Below are positions 54,535 through 63,018 of a stretch of DNA of 64,000 nucleotides, piece by piece; position 1 is the stretch's first letter, and each line of letters begins with the position of its first letter. The stretch is from Kineothrix sp. IPX-CK (GTDB taxonomy: Bacteria; Bacillota; Clostridia; Lachnospirales; Lachnospiraceae). The stretch covers positions 3,410,001 to 3,474,000 of the forward strand of contig NZ_CP146256.1 in assembly GCF_039134705.1 (NCBI RefSeq), read 5' to 3'. The notes beneath the pieces are model-generated. The model made no database searches. It saw nothing but the letters and a program-made list of their open reading frames with translations, and was not told the origin of the DNA. The position numbers and the translations under genes are program-made.

Positions 54535-55608
54535 ATCTATAACCCTTTTTTAATAGAAGGCATTCTTACGCCGAATGCTTCTGTCAACAAATTACTTATT
54601 GCCAAGATGCCCGACTGTTCCGTAACCCAGAACCTTTCCGGCAAAAGCGCACAGGATATTTTTTCTACCGATTTACTGATAAAAGAAATCAAAAGTTCTG
54701 CGGAGAAATTACAAATAGATATCTCAACACTTGAGGAGAAATCCCTCCCGCTCTACCTGGAGACCTGTCTGGAGAGCGAAAGTCCTACAGTTTCCTCGGA
54801 GGCTCACAGGATCCTTAAACTCTTCGGCGAGCGGCTGGCCGTCATTCTTCTTTGCTTAAAGGAAGGCTCTGCCGAAAACAGAAAAGTTCGCGGTGACTGG
54901 ACCGACGAGCACTGGAATTACTGGAGCAGCTTACAGCAAATCATTCTGGTCGGAGGATTAGCGAGCCCACCCTTAGGAGAACAATTAAAGCATTATATGG
55001 AAGAAGTCTTTGCCAGTTCCAATAAGATCCCCTACCGCATCGTTCTCGGCAAGGATTCCACCTATGCGGGACTTCGAGGCTGTGCGGCGTATCTGGAAAA
55101 AAGTCCTCAGTTCCAGGTCAACCTCATATTCGACTACGGACAGAGTTTTATCAAACGCTGTTACGTTACTATGGAAAATGAGCAGATCAAAGACATCATT
55201 GTTCTGGAAAAGACCTTGTCGCAGCATGTGGAATGGGATATTAAAGACCCTTCTATAGAGGAAAAAGAAGCGCTTCTTTTAAACAATCATTTTCTAGAAA
55301 CCATTGCGAAAACTATCCGGGAAGTGGAGGCGCTGGGACTGACCATCCATCCTCACATCATCCTGAGCATCGCCAATTACGTAAAGGACGGAGTCATCGC
55401 CAACCGGGGCGGCTACGGTAAACTGCGCCTGATCGCTTCGAATTATGCGGATTATCTTTCCGGTTATCTGAAGGAGGCATATAACAAAGATTATTATTTT
55501 ACGATGGTACACGATGGCACGGCAATGGCTGCGGGATATTCCAATCATCCCATGTCCGTCTGCCTTTCCCTCGGCACTGCTTTCGGCGTGGGCTATCCCA
55601 ATTCGTAA
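54535..55608 (+). CDS. ROK/ASKHA-like protein, apparently circularly permuted, possible ATC start
   Basis: A protein of about 357 residues I cannot name. The first ATG in frame (54607) has no ribosome site. AGGAGG at 54521-54526 is followed after eight bases by ATC, and the frame is open from there, so ATC is likely the start or replaced a lost ATG. Motif order is unusual. IILVGGLASPPLGEQL (adenosine-type motif) comes first, then LIFDYGQSFIKRCYV, which looks like the first beta hairpin of a ROK kinase, then VHDGTAMAAGYS (ROK: NDAN) and SLGTAFGVG (ROK: TLGTGIGGG) at the end. That is a circular permutation of the usual ROK order. The neighbour downstream is a LUD-domain gene 24 bases away, so they are probably cotranscribed. 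Confidence 0.7.
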   Translation: MYNPFLIEGILTPNASVNKLLIAKMPDCSVTQNLSGKSAQDIFSTDLLIKEIKSSAEKLQIDISTLEEKSLPLYLETCLESESPTVSSEAHRILKLFGERLAVILLCLKEGSAENRKVRGDWTDEHWNYWSSLQQIILVGGLASPPLGEQLKHYMEEVFASSNKIPYRIVLGKDSTYAGLRGCAAYLEKSPQFQVNLIFDYGQSFIKRCYVTMENEQIKDIIVLEKTLSQHVEWDIKDPSIEEKEALLLNNHFLETIAKTIREVEALGLTIHPHIILSIANYVKDGVIANRGGYGKLRLIASNYADYLSGYLKEAYNKDYYFTMVHDGTAMAAGYSNHPMSVCLSLGTAFGVGYPNS

Positions 55609-55632
55609 TTGACCAAACAAGGAGGTAAACAT

Positions 55633-56265
55633 ATGACACACAAACAGGCTGCCTTTGCATCGGCAGCGGAAAGTATCATTAAAAATTTAGCAAAGAGGAA
55701 CATGGATGGTTATTTTTTTGAAGATTCTGCTTCCTGTATAGAGGCAATCATTTCCTCTATTCCTGAGCACAGCGTGATTTCCTGGGGTGGAAGTGAAACA
55801 ATAAAAGAAGCCGGCCTCGTAGACAGAATCGGAAAAGAAAATTATTCTCTGCTGGACAGAGACGCCGTTCCCGATGAGGAAAAACGCAAGCTATATGCAC
55901 AGACGATGCTCGCCGATTATTATCTGATGAGCACTAATGCCATCACCCTTCAAGGAGAACTGATCAACATCGATGGCCGCGGTAACCGTGTTTCATTTTT
56001 AATTTACGGACCCGAAAATGTAATCGTGTTAGCCGGCATGAACAAGCTTGTTACAGACGTGCCGGACGGATTCAGGCGTACCCGTAATATTGCTGCTCCG
56101 GCCAATGCAAAGCGCCTCGATAAAAAGACGCCCTGCAACGTGACCGGACATTGTGGAGACTGCTTTTCAGACGACTGCATGTGCAATCAGATCGTCGTCA
56201 CCCGCCGCAGCGGCATAAAAGGCCGCATCAAAGTGTATCTTATCGCAGAAGAACTGGGTTATTAA
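55633..56265 (+). CDS. LUD-domain protein (LutC/DUF162 family)
   Basis: A 210-residue LUD-domain protein. VISWGGSETIKEAGLVD and YYLMSTNAITLQGELINIDGRGNRVS are the hallmark segments of this fold. The C-terminus has Cys in TGHCGDCFSDDCMCNQ, as in the small stand-alone LUD proteins of clostridia. LutC proteins take part in lactate oxidation with LutA and LutB, but those are not here, so the role is open. The ATG at 55633 follows AAGGAGG. It shares a bidirectional hairpin with glyA. Confidence 0.9.
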   Translation: MTHKQAAFASAAESIIKNLAKRNMDGYFFEDSASCIEAIISSIPEHSVISWGGSETIKEAGLVDRIGKENYSLLDRDAVPDEEKRKLYAQTMLADYYLMSTNAITLQGELINIDGRGNRVSFLIYGPENVIVLAGMNKLVTDVPDGFRRTRNIAAPANAKRLDKKTPCNVTGHCGDCFSDDCMCNQIVVTRRSGIKGRIKVYLIAEELGY

Positions 56266-56277
56266 CCCAGTTCTTCT
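56247..56277. terminator. Bidirectional terminator between the LUD gene and glyA
   Basis: AGAAGAACTGGGTT (56247-56260) pairs perfectly with AACCCAGTTCTTCT (56264-56277), overlapping the last codons of the LUD gene. Confidence 0.85.
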
Positions 56278-56290
56278 ATTTTAATTGATA

Positions 56291-57529
56291 TTAAATTAAT
56301 GGGTATTTTTCTGTCAATTTCTGAACGATTATCCTCGCCTCCGGTATCTTCTCTTCTCCGCCCTTGATTACCAGTGCAATTGCCTCCGCGATTTGGTCCA
56401 TATCCTCCGTATTCATGCCACGGGAAGTTACCGCCGGGGTTCCAAGACGGACACCGCTTGTTACGAAGGGAGATTTAGGATCGTTGGGAATCGTATTCTT
56501 ATTGGCCGTGATATGTGCCTCATCCAACCATTTCTCTACCGCTTTGCCGGTCAGGTCGAAGTTCGTAAGGTCAACCAGCATGAGATGGTTGTCCGTTCCG
56601 CCGGATACGATCTTGATACCTCTTTTTAAGAGTCCGCCGCAAAGCGCCTGCGCGTTGTCCACTACAGCCTGCTGATATTTCTTAAAATCCTCCGAAAGAG
56701 CTTCTTTAAAGCATACCGCTTTTGCCGCGATAACGTGCATAAGGGGACCGCCCTGAATTCCCGGGAATATCGCCTTATTGAAATTATATTTGTCGGCAGC
56801 CTCCTGATTGCAAAGAATCAAGCCGCCTCTGGGACCACGAAGTGTCTTATGAGTCGTAGTCGTCACTACATCAGCATATGGAATCGGATCGGGATGAAGC
56901 CCTGCCGCTACAAGTCCTGCGATATGAGCCATATCCACCATGAGCACTGCGCCAACCTCGTCTGCCACTTCTCTGAATTTCTTAAAATCGATGGCTCTCG
57001 CATATGCCGAAGCCCCTGCAATAATCATCTTTGGCTTCGTTTCCAAAGCAATCTCTCTCAATTTATCATAATCGATAAAGCCTTCGTCATTAACTCCGTA
57101 AGGAACGATATTGAAATATTTACCGGAAATATTGACCGGGCTTCCATGTGTCAAATGTCCGCCGTGAGCGAGGTTCATTCCCATGATGGTATCGCCCGGC
57201 TCGCAGATCGCGAACTGAACCGCAAGATTCGCCTGGGCGCCCGAATGAGGCTGTACGTTCGCATAGTCACATCCGAACAATTCCTTGGCTCTTTCGATTG
57301 CAAGATTCTCTACCACGTCCACACAATCGCAGCCGCCATAATATCTCTTCCCCGGATACCCTTCCGCGTATTTGTTCGTAAGCGGGCTTCCCATAGCTGC
57401 CATGACCGCTTCGCTTACCCAGTTTTCCGATGCGATCAGCTCAATATGGGAATTCTGTCTGTTCTGCTCGTCCACGATCGCCTGCGCGATTTCAGGATCG
57501 ATTTTCTTTACTTCATCCAATGAATACAT
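56291..57529 (-). CDS. glyA: Serine hydroxymethyltransferase
   Basis: PLP enzyme, 412 residues, that converts serine and tetrahydrofolate to glycine and methylene-tetrahydrofolate. The PLP-lysine motif is [16 protein letters not shown] (near residue 225), and [16 protein letters not shown] lies near residue 52. Length and order are typical. It stands alone, with a TATACT -10 about 55 bases upstream. It supplies one-carbon units used by thyA and by purine synthesis in this window. Confidence 0.98.
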   Translation of the reverse strand: MYSLDEVKKIDPEIAQAIVDEQNRQNSHIELIASENWVSEAVMAAMGSPLTNKYAEGYPGKRYYGGCDCVDVVENLAIERAKELFGCDYANVQPHSGAQANLAVQFAICEPGDTIMGMNLAHGGHLTHGSPVNISGKYFNIVPYGVNDEGFIDYDKLREIALETKPKMIIAGASAYARAIDFKKFREVADEVGAVLMVDMAHIAGLVAAGLHPDPIPYADVVTTTTHKTLRGPRGGLILCNQEAADKYNFNKAIFPGIQGGPLMHVIAAKAVCFKEALSEDFKKYQQAVVDNAQALCGGLLKRGIKIVSGGTDNHLMLVDLTNFDLTGKAVEKWLDEAHITANKNTIPNDPKSPFVTSGVRLGTPAVTSRGMNTEDMDQIAEAIALVIKGGEEKIPEARIIVQKLTEKYPLI

Positions 57530-57690
57530 ATCCTATTCCTCCGTCCTCTTTAATCCGCTAAAGTTCATCTTGAAGTATAACATAGTTTTTTCAGAATGAA
57601 AACTATTTAAAAAAGAATATCACATCATAGAAATCATACTCTGAAACCTATTAATTCACGACAAACTTTTACACTTTACATACTCAGGTA

Positions 57691-57699
57691 CATATAGTA
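57691..57699 (+). promoter_or_regulatory. CATATAGTA box of cupin gene 3
   Basis: CATATAGTA ends 30 bases before the ATG; AC lies 16 bases upstream. Same layout as cupin genes 1 and 2. Confidence 0.5.
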
Positions 57700-57729
57700 A
57701 TACTATAAGAAATGCCAAGGAGTAAACAC

Positions 57730-58179
57730 ATGGATAACAATATTGGAGAATCCACTGACAGTCAAAGCGCTCTCGGGCAAGTCGCAATCCCCTATGTGAC
57801 CGATCTGCGACAGGAGATCATAAATAACACTCTTTTCTATACCACAAAATGGACCAGCAGAAATATGCAATTTGCCCTTATATCCGTACCCCCTAATTCC
57901 GAAACCGGATTAGATGTACATTATTACTCAGATCAATTTTTCTACGTTGAGAGGGGTGATGCTTTGGTCATCATACGTTCCTGCTATGATTGCCCTAACA
58001 TTCAGTCACAGGTACACGATGGTTACGGGATAATCGTTCCAGCCGGTATGTGGCATAATATTATAAACATTGGCGGCTCAGACTTAAAAATGTTCAGCAT
58101 CTTTGCTCCGTCTTTACATTCCTACAATACTGTTTTCAGAACAACGCAGGAATGGTTTGATTACTATGAATATGATTAA
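57730..58179 (+). CDS. Cupin-domain protein, paralog 3
   Basis: A 149-residue cupin, close to paralog 1. Motif one is GLDVHYYSDQFFYVERGDALVII with the His kept, motif two is IIVPAGMWHNIINI. A pair of Cys (RSCYDCPN) matches the FCQEC of paralog 1 but not paralog 2. The start at 57730 has AAGGAG upstream; the earlier ATG at 57712 does not. Its stop overlaps by three bases the stop of the antisense small ORF of repeat copy 3. Probably expressed in sporulation. Confidence 0.88.
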   Translation: MDNNIGESTDSQSALGQVAIPYVTDLRQEIINNTLFYTTKWTSRNMQFALISVPPNSETGLDVHYYSDQFFYVERGDALVIIRSCYDCPNIQSQVHDGYGIIVPAGMWHNIINIGGSDLKMFSIFAPSLHSYNTVFRTTQEWFDYYEYD

Positions 58180-58277
58180 TTTTTTCCCATTCCCGGTTGG
58201 CGCTTTTCTTTTCTAAGGAAATGAACAAGTTTCCAAATCCGTCCGATAGAATAGTATAGCATTGAGATAACTCTCAT
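58176..58277 (-). CDS. Small ORF of the cupin-associated repeat, copy 3
   Basis: A 33-codon ORF starting at 58277 with AGGA upstream. The peptide begins MRVISMLYYSIGRIWKLVH and has a Lys/Arg-rich tail. It is the longest copy and its stop codon overlaps the cupin 3 stop on the other strand. The shared core with copies 1 and 2 is M-R-[IV]...YYS-x-G-x-I-x-x-L-V. Confidence 0.5.
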   Translation of the reverse strand: MRVISMLYYSIGRIWKLVHFLRKEKRQPGMGKN

Positions 58278-58387
58278 AATTGATTCCTAAATCTAGTAAC
58301 TGCAAGCACAACGTAATTATTATTGTTTCATCTATAACCTCTATAGAAAAGGCGGCGCATGAAATGTTCCTGCATTGCGCTGCTTTT
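58210..58387. repeat. Cupin-associated repeat, copy 3
   Basis: Third copy, downstream of cupin gene 3, closest to copy 1. Its hairpin (GGCGGCGCAT at 58351-58360 with ATTGCGCTGC at 58374-58383, then TTTTC) ends the cupin 3 transcript. Confidence 0.8.
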
Positions 58388-58388
58388 C
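58351..58388 (+). terminator. Terminator after cupin gene 3
   Basis: Hairpin at the end of repeat copy 3 followed by TTTTC on the plus strand. Confidence 0.7.
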
Positions 58389-58493
58389 ATATGGGTGGGT
58401 AAAAAAATCCCCTTCGGGAGTGGGCGCAGGAATCTAATTCTTATCTCAATTTATGTTTCTTATGTTTCCATCGCATTTCGTGTTCCTATATGC

Positions 58494-58533
58494 CAAAGAG
58501 CCGGTAGAGTTTGCTCTCTATCGGCTCTTTGGT
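58494..58533 (-). terminator. Terminator after the collagen-like gene
   Basis: AAAGAGCCG and CGGCTCTTT pair, with inner AGAG/CTCT, about 35 bases beyond the stop. The stem is strong, the T run weak. Confidence 0.7.
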
Positions 58534-58566
58534 TCTAGTTTATTCACATGGAAATTATGTTATGGC

Positions 58567-59277
58567 CTATTCAGCCATAGGATATGTAAAACTGAAATCA
58601 ATTCTGGAAGGCGTCGTGAAAGTAGGAAAGTAAATTCTAAGAGTACCATCCGCTGAAAGCTCTGCAGGATAATTTCCGTCCACCGCAGTCAAGCACATGT
58701 AATGAAGACTTGGCGGCTTTGGCAATCCACTGCAAACTATATCAGTATGCGATAATGCTTCAGTAGGAGTCACCTCCATGCTAACAGTACAAAAACCATT
58801 CTTCACACGATATCCAACACTTCCATGTGCATTGAATTTAGGCCCTTTTATAGCTAATCCATACGTATGCAAAAATTTACTATTTATCTCGATTATACTC
58901 TGAGTGTTCTCTGTTATCTTATCGTCCAGTACTTTTCCCATTATTGCATCAAGGGCTTTCCCTTCTACTGTTTCCTGCAAATTTGCGACAAGTTCAGGCA
59001 TATCACCTTTCTGGCCTTGTTCTCCAGTATCACCTTTATCTCCCTTATCGCCTTTGGAACCCTGCGCGCCGGTTGCACCTACCGGTCCCTGAATACCCTG
59101 CGGACCTCTGTCACCGGTTTCTCCTTTAGGTCCGATTAATCCCTGTGCACCGCTCACTCCTACGGGGCCCTGCGGACCTGCCGGTCCCTGCGCTTTTACT
59201 CCGGTATCTTCATTATCTACATACCAATTTCCATTTGCCCCAATAAAAGGAGCGTATACACTGCTTAAAGTTTCCAT
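58567..59277 (-). CDS. Collagen-like fibre protein under LexA-type control
   Basis: A 236-residue protein. A short head is followed by about 20 Gly-X-Y triplets ([10 protein letters not shown] through [10 protein letters not shown], residues about 30-92), then a helical neck ([26 protein letters not shown]) that matches linkers of phage tail-fibre proteins, and a beta-rich tip. Such trimers occur in phage tail fibres and on spores. There is no signal peptide. I start it at 59277 with AGGAGG upstream. Its promoter has a LexA box in the spacer, so it should be made on DNA damage, as for prophage genes. Confidence 0.85.
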   Translation of the reverse strand: METLSSVYAPFIGANGNWYVDNEDTGVKAQGPAGPQGPVGVSGAQGLIGPKGETGDRGPQGIQGPVGATGAQGSKGDKGDKGDTGEQGQKGDMPELVANLQETVEGKALDAIMGKVLDDKITENTQSIIEINSKFLHTYGLAIKGPKFNAHGSVGYRVKNGFCTVSMEVTPTEALSHTDIVCSGLPKPPSLHYMCLTAVDGNYPAELSADGTLRIYFPTFTTPSRIDFSFTYPMAE

Positions 59278-59319
59278 TATTTTTTCCTCCTGAATAATTT
59301 CTCCACATGTGTTAACCAT

Positions 59320-59348
59320 AGTATAGAACATATGTTCGATTAATGCAA
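59320..59348 (-). promoter_or_regulatory. LexA-box promoter of the collagen-like gene
   Basis: Minus strand TTGCAT (59348-59343), 17 bases, TATACT (59325-59320). The spacer holds CGAACATATGTTC (59338-59326), matching the Firmicute LexA/DinR box. Confidence 0.8.
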
Positions 59349-59637
59349 TAGTAAAAACTCACAAAATAATAAAGGTAGAATGAAAATTTAACTTCCAGTT
59401 GGCAAGAGTTAATTCTACCCCTGTAGACATTACCCCCGCACTACTTTTTCTGTATAATAAAATTATTCAGTAAATTTATACCATTTATACTGTACGATAC
59501 TTATGTTTCGTCGAATATATAAATCAACGTAACTTTAGCTATTATCATTCCTTAAATATTTTTATCACCAGCAAGTTCCTGTATAATTGTTCAGGTAAAT
59601 GATATATAATCTTTTTATAGAAGAAAGGAAAAACATT

Positions 59638-59790
59638 ATGTTTAATAAAAATGATATACCTGAAGGAGTATGCATCGGTATCAGCTTAGGCCTGATATTC
59701 GGATTGCTATTTAACAATTTGGCACTCGGACTTTTGTTTGGCACCTCATTAGGCTTACTCGGTGATCGAATAAAATCACGAAAGAAATAA
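59638..59790 (+). CDS. Small Gly/Leu-rich membrane protein
   Basis: A 50-residue protein with one or two glycine-rich hydrophobic segments (about 11-42, with GISLGLIFGLLF and GLLFGTSLGLLG), and a basic C-terminus. Small membrane proteins of this kind are widespread in Firmicutes and not well understood. The ATG at 59638 follows GAAAGGA. It stands alone. Confidence 0.65.
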   Translation: MFNKNDIPEGVCIGISLGLIFGLLFNNLALGLLFGTSLGLLGDRIKSRKK

Positions 59791-59963
59791 TATTTTACCT
59801 GATTTCCAACCTCTTATGATCCATCGTTAACTTTCAGCTTTGGCGGATAGCCTGTCCGCAAATATCACGTTAATTTTTAAACCAGTGCCACACCCTTACG
59901 GCAGACAGCAGAATATAAGGACTGTCTGCCGTAAAGGGAACTATTCCTCCACGCCAATGTCTG

Positions 59964-60533
59964 TCAGGTAAGTCCAAAGTACCGAAGCAGCCCTAAGTAA
60001 ATACCATAAGCAAATCCGTATTGGTTATTACGCAACTTTTCCGCATCCGAGGGATTGCCTAAATATCCCAGTTCAACAAGATTTGCCGGCATATTCGTAT
60101 TTCTTAAAACATATAAGGAGGGGTTTTCCCTGATTCCATTATTTCTCGTTCCGGTTACCTGAGTTACTCCATACATGATCTGCTCTGCCAGCCATTGAGA
60201 CTGAGTGCCGTATTGATAAATGTACACTTCTGTCCCGTTGTAGGCCGGATTGGGATTATAATTGGCGTGAATGCTGATAAAATAGTCTGCGGGCCACGCA
60301 TTGGCCAAGCGGACTCTCTCTGCCAGGCTAGTGGTATTATCTGTCCCCAATACAGTATTCGGTTCCGGTCTGGACACCCGTGCCTCGAACCTCGGATCAT
60401 TGTTCAGCAGGCTCTGCAAATACAGCCCCACCTGATAATTTATTTCCGATTCGGTTAAGCCATTTGCTTCCGCACCGCTGTTAAAATATCCGCTGGGGTT
60501 ATGTCCCTGATCAATAAATATTCTAATAGCCAT
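59964..60533 (-). CDS. N-acetylmuramoyl-L-alanine amidase
   Basis: A 189-residue amidase_3 enzyme that cuts the bond between muramic acid and the stem peptide. Zinc ligands: DQGHNP (His), EAN near residue 23, HANYN (His) and the catalytic Glu in LVELGYLGN. There is no signal peptide or wall-binding domain; it could be a phage-type lysin or a protein of the mother cell, as for CwlC-like amidases. It stands alone. Confidence 0.93.
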   Translation of the reverse strand: MAIRIFIDQGHNPSGYFNSGAEANGLTESEINYQVGLYLQSLLNNDPRFEARVSRPEPNTVLGTDNTTSLAERVRLANAWPADYFISIHANYNPNPAYNGTEVYIYQYGTQSQWLAEQIMYGVTQVTGTRNNGIRENPSLYVLRNTNMPANLVELGYLGNPSDAEKLRNNQYGFAYGIYLGLLRYFGLT

Positions 60534-60758
60534 ATCAGCATTTCCTTTCCTTATTAGCTATTATAAATATATTCCAGTTTCTACTGATTGCTACATTTCC
60601 CGGTATTTTTTATAATTCCGGGAAGACTCTCTCGATTAAATCTTCTATTTTCATATTCAATAATCCAATCACAGGCGACTCGCCCGATCATAATCCATTC
60701 GGTGTCATTCCAACGATATGTGCATATATTAATTTAACTACTAATCTATGGTCTTATC

Positions 60759-61397
60759 ATGCAATATGTTTATCGAAAGTCTTTCGAAGATACTATGTAT
60801 TATGGCGATATACCTGTACTGTCTTACAAAATATATTATCCATGCATTGTATCCAACTCAGCATCTGTAAAAAATATAAATAATTTCTTTTACTACGAAG
60901 CAAAAAACAGTGAGGATTATTGTCGTATAGTACTATACCAAATGGCCCAGGAAAATGCCCAGAATACCGAAGGGTTTCCTTTCAATAACTATGAATTTAT
61001 AGTTGATTTCACAGTAACATATAATAAGTGCTGTATTATCAGTCTTTATATGGACACTTACACTTATACCGGCGGTGCACACGGCAACACGATACGCAGA
61101 TCAAATACATGGAATCTCAGAACCGGGATTTTAATGCAGCTTGGTGATGTATATCCCCTCACACCAAATTCATTACTTAATCTTCAGGAAAGTATTCAAA
61201 AACAAATATCAGAAAGACTCCATGAAAACCCGGGCATATACTTTGATAATTACAGATTTCTATTAAGAGATTATTTTAATGCAAGTAATTTCTATTTACA
61301 TCCCTCGTATGGTACTATTTATTATCAGCAGTATGATATTGCTCCATATTCAACTGGTATACCGGAATTTAGTTTTCCCACATGTAATGTTTGTTGA
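60759..61397 (+). CDS. DUF3298-like protein
   Basis: A 212-residue protein. YTGGAHGNTIRRSNTWNLRTG with LGDVYPL is the pattern of DUF3298 as found in RsiV-type proteins, and the first half fits DUF4163. There is no membrane anchor or signal peptide. RsiV proteins bind lysozyme, but this one lacks the anti-sigma part. There is no clear ribosome site before the ATG. A terminator follows directly. Function unknown. Confidence 0.8.
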   Translation: MQYVYRKSFEDTMYYGDIPVLSYKIYYPCIVSNSASVKNINNFFYYEAKNSEDYCRIVLYQMAQENAQNTEGFPFNNYEFIVDFTVTYNKCCIISLYMDTYTYTGGAHGNTIRRSNTWNLRTGILMQLGDVYPLTPNSLLNLQESIQKQISERLHENPGIYFDNYRFLLRDYFNASNFYLHPSYGTIYYQQYDIAPYSTGIPEFSFPTCNVC

Positions 61398-61430
61398 ACG
61401 TCTTAGTTTTTCTAAGACGTTTATTATTTT
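61397..61430 (+). terminator. Terminator after the DUF3298-like gene
   Basis: AACGTCTTAG (61397-61406) pairs with CTAAGACGTT (61412-61421), then TATTATTTT. Confidence 0.8.
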
Positions 61431-61594
61431 GGCATGCCGATCTTTCGTACACGCTTACATGATCTACCTCTGATTAAGGACAATCCGTTAATTAAGGAAT
61501 ATTTAAAATTAATATGCGTGTTTATCGGCAGAATCGACATTTTTGTATACTTTGTGTAACTTTCGGAACAAATATATTCCTACCAATAATAACG

Positions 61595-61623
61595 AAAAGG
61601 CGGCATAAACAGCCGCCTTCTTT
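61595..61623 (-). terminator. Terminator after the 66-residue orphan
   Basis: AAGGCGGC (61597-61604) pairs with GCCGCCTT (61612-61619), followed by TTTTCGTT on the minus strand. Confidence 0.8.
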
Positions 61624-61822
61624 ATGTTTTTGTATATATGTCTTTCCAAATAATATCAACAACCCCTTCCATAAGCCGATATACTGAGCTATCCCCCGCG
61701 CTGCACCTACTTAATATATCATTCTTCCACTTCGAAAAATCCTCTGGATTGATTGTTTTGCATTCCTTTTCCGCCGCTAATACATACTTTACTAATTCTT
61801 CGCACACTTCCTCTTTAGTCAT
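61622..61822 (-). CDS. Orphan 66-residue protein with SOS-type promoter
   Basis: A small acidic helical protein with no family I know (EELVKYVLAAEKECK, GVVDIIWKDIY). AAGGAGGG lies at good spacing before the ATG, and a consensus promoter with a LexA box at the start of transcription precedes it. A terminator follows. Compact, self-contained and damage-inducible in design; phage-type or regulatory roles are possible. Confidence 0.7.
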   Translation of the reverse strand: MTKEEVCEELVKYVLAAEKECKTINPEDFSKWKNDILSRCSAGDSSVYRLMEGVVDIIWKDIYTKT

Positions 61823-61847
61823 CCGTAACGCCCTCCTTAAATAAAAT

Positions 61848-61899
61848 CGAACACATGTTTGTTAAATCTCATTATAGAGCATAGAAATAGTTTTATCAA
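61848..61899 (-). promoter_or_regulatory. Promoter with LexA box of the orphan gene
   Basis: Minus strand TTGATA (61899-61894), 17 bases, TATAAT (61876-61871); CAAACATGTGTTCG (61861-61848) covers the first transcribed bases. The rest of the gene-free stretch to 62298 shows no gene or clear RNA that I can support. Confidence 0.75.
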
Positions 61900-62298
61900 C
61901 CACTTTATTCCCTAAAATAGAAATATCAAACTTTGATTGTTAATTAAATCTCAGGCGCCTTTATAGATTAATTATAGCAATTACAGTAATCTTTTCATTG
62001 GTAATAAATGGAAATTAGTTTCTGATTTAGGGCGAAACCTCTTATTTTTATGCATAAGTAACAAAACCAACTACCGGAGCGGTTGACTTTCTTACCTGAA
62101 CGGTAAAAATGTAAGGATTTTGCGAGAAATTTTTGTAAGGGTAGGGGTGCGGCAGATGCTCGAGCGCGCATAAAAGAAAAGCGCCCTTCCGTAGATGAGC
62201 GCCCTCTCCTATCTTATAAGAAGAATTATATATGAATCTCTTGTTCAGTTGTTATTATTCCCGTTTTTATTGTACTTAATCAGGAGGATTGGCAATAG

Positions 62299-62325
62299 AA
62301 AAGGCGGCTGTGGGGCCACCCTTTT
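62299..62325 (-). terminator. Probable terminator of the toxin-antitoxin-chaperone operon
   Basis: AAAAGGCGGC and GCCACCCTTTT form an imperfect hairpin overlapping the stop of the SecB-like gene, followed by TTTTCTATT on the minus strand. Confidence 0.5.
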
Positions 62326-62764
62326 AGTTTTGCTTTTTCTTATTCTCTTCTTTGATATCAATTAGCTTGTTGACATTTATGGTCGGTAGCATTAATGGAT
62401 TTACGTTTGCATTTGCAGTATAATTTGTAACAATTGCTCTTATGTAGGGATATAATATTGCTACTGCATTCCGTTTGTATCTTTCAATGTTTTCATCTTC
62501 GACATTCATGCTAAACACCCCGAAAACCCTAAGCGACATTTCGAACGGAAGATTAAGATTTTCAGCATCCCGAAAAATAACCAAATTTAAAATAACAATC
62601 ATTTCGGTTTTGTCTTCATTAATTTCAAAATCGGGAGCAATTTCAAAATCGACTTTAACCTCTTCTCCATTAAATTCTACGTTGTTTTTGAATTCTAAAT
62701 AGTCAACAACGTAGTTTTGGAAAGTCAGCGAACTTTTTATATTCTTCTCCATATTATGCCACAT
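62324..62764 (-). CDS. SecB-like chaperone (CmdC-like)
   Basis: A 146-residue SecB-superfamily protein. The beta strands FEIAPDFEINEDKTEMIVILNLVIF and the end YPYIRAIVTNYTANANVNPLMLPTINVNKL match the hallmark of solitary SecB-like chaperones in toxin-antitoxin-chaperone (TAC) operons. In such systems it binds the tail of the antitoxin and keeps it from being degraded. The ATG at 62764 overlaps the end of the small gene before it, with AGAAGGA upstream; Met5 is a second choice. It is the last gene of the three. Confidence 0.85.
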   Translation of the reverse strand: MWHNMEKNIKSSLTFQNYVVDYLEFKNNVEFNGEEVKVDFEIAPDFEINEDKTEMIVILNLVIFRDAENLNLPFEMSLRVFGVFSMNVEDENIERYKRNAVAILYPYIRAIVTNYTANANVNPLMLPTINVNKLIDIKEENKKKQN

Positions 62765-63005
62765 CTTGTCCTTCTAAATCAAAATCATTATAGTCGCCGT
62801 AATAGTTCAAATCATAACCGTTGTAAATACTAATGTAGCCTAACGGTTTTCCTGCCATTCCGCTCGATAAGCATCTAAAGTAATCGGACATATGGGATGG
62901 CTTTATCTCGCTTATCCCGCAATTATCAAGCATATCATCAAATTCTTTTATTGTCATCTTGTCGAGAATATCTTTCATCTTCTTTTTCTCTAATTCTAAA
63001 TTCAT
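62754..63005 (-). CDS. Candidate antitoxin with aromatic C-terminal tail (CmdA-like)
   Basis: An 83-residue protein between the toxin-like and SecB-like genes. The first half is helical and charged. The last third is rich in Tyr, Asn and Asp (GYISIYNGYDLNYYGDYNDF), which fits a chaperone-addiction tail as described for TAC antitoxins. No DNA-binding motif is clear. It starts with GGAGGAGAAT upstream of the ATG, lies 13 bases after the toxin-like gene and overlaps the chaperone gene by 11 bases. Assigned by position and tail. Confidence 0.7.
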   Translation of the reverse strand: MNLELEKKKMKDILDKMTIKEFDDMLDNCGISEIKPSHMSDYFRCLSSGMAGKPLGYISIYNGYDLNYYGDYNDFDLEGQDVA

Positions 63006-63018
63006 AATATTCTCCTCC

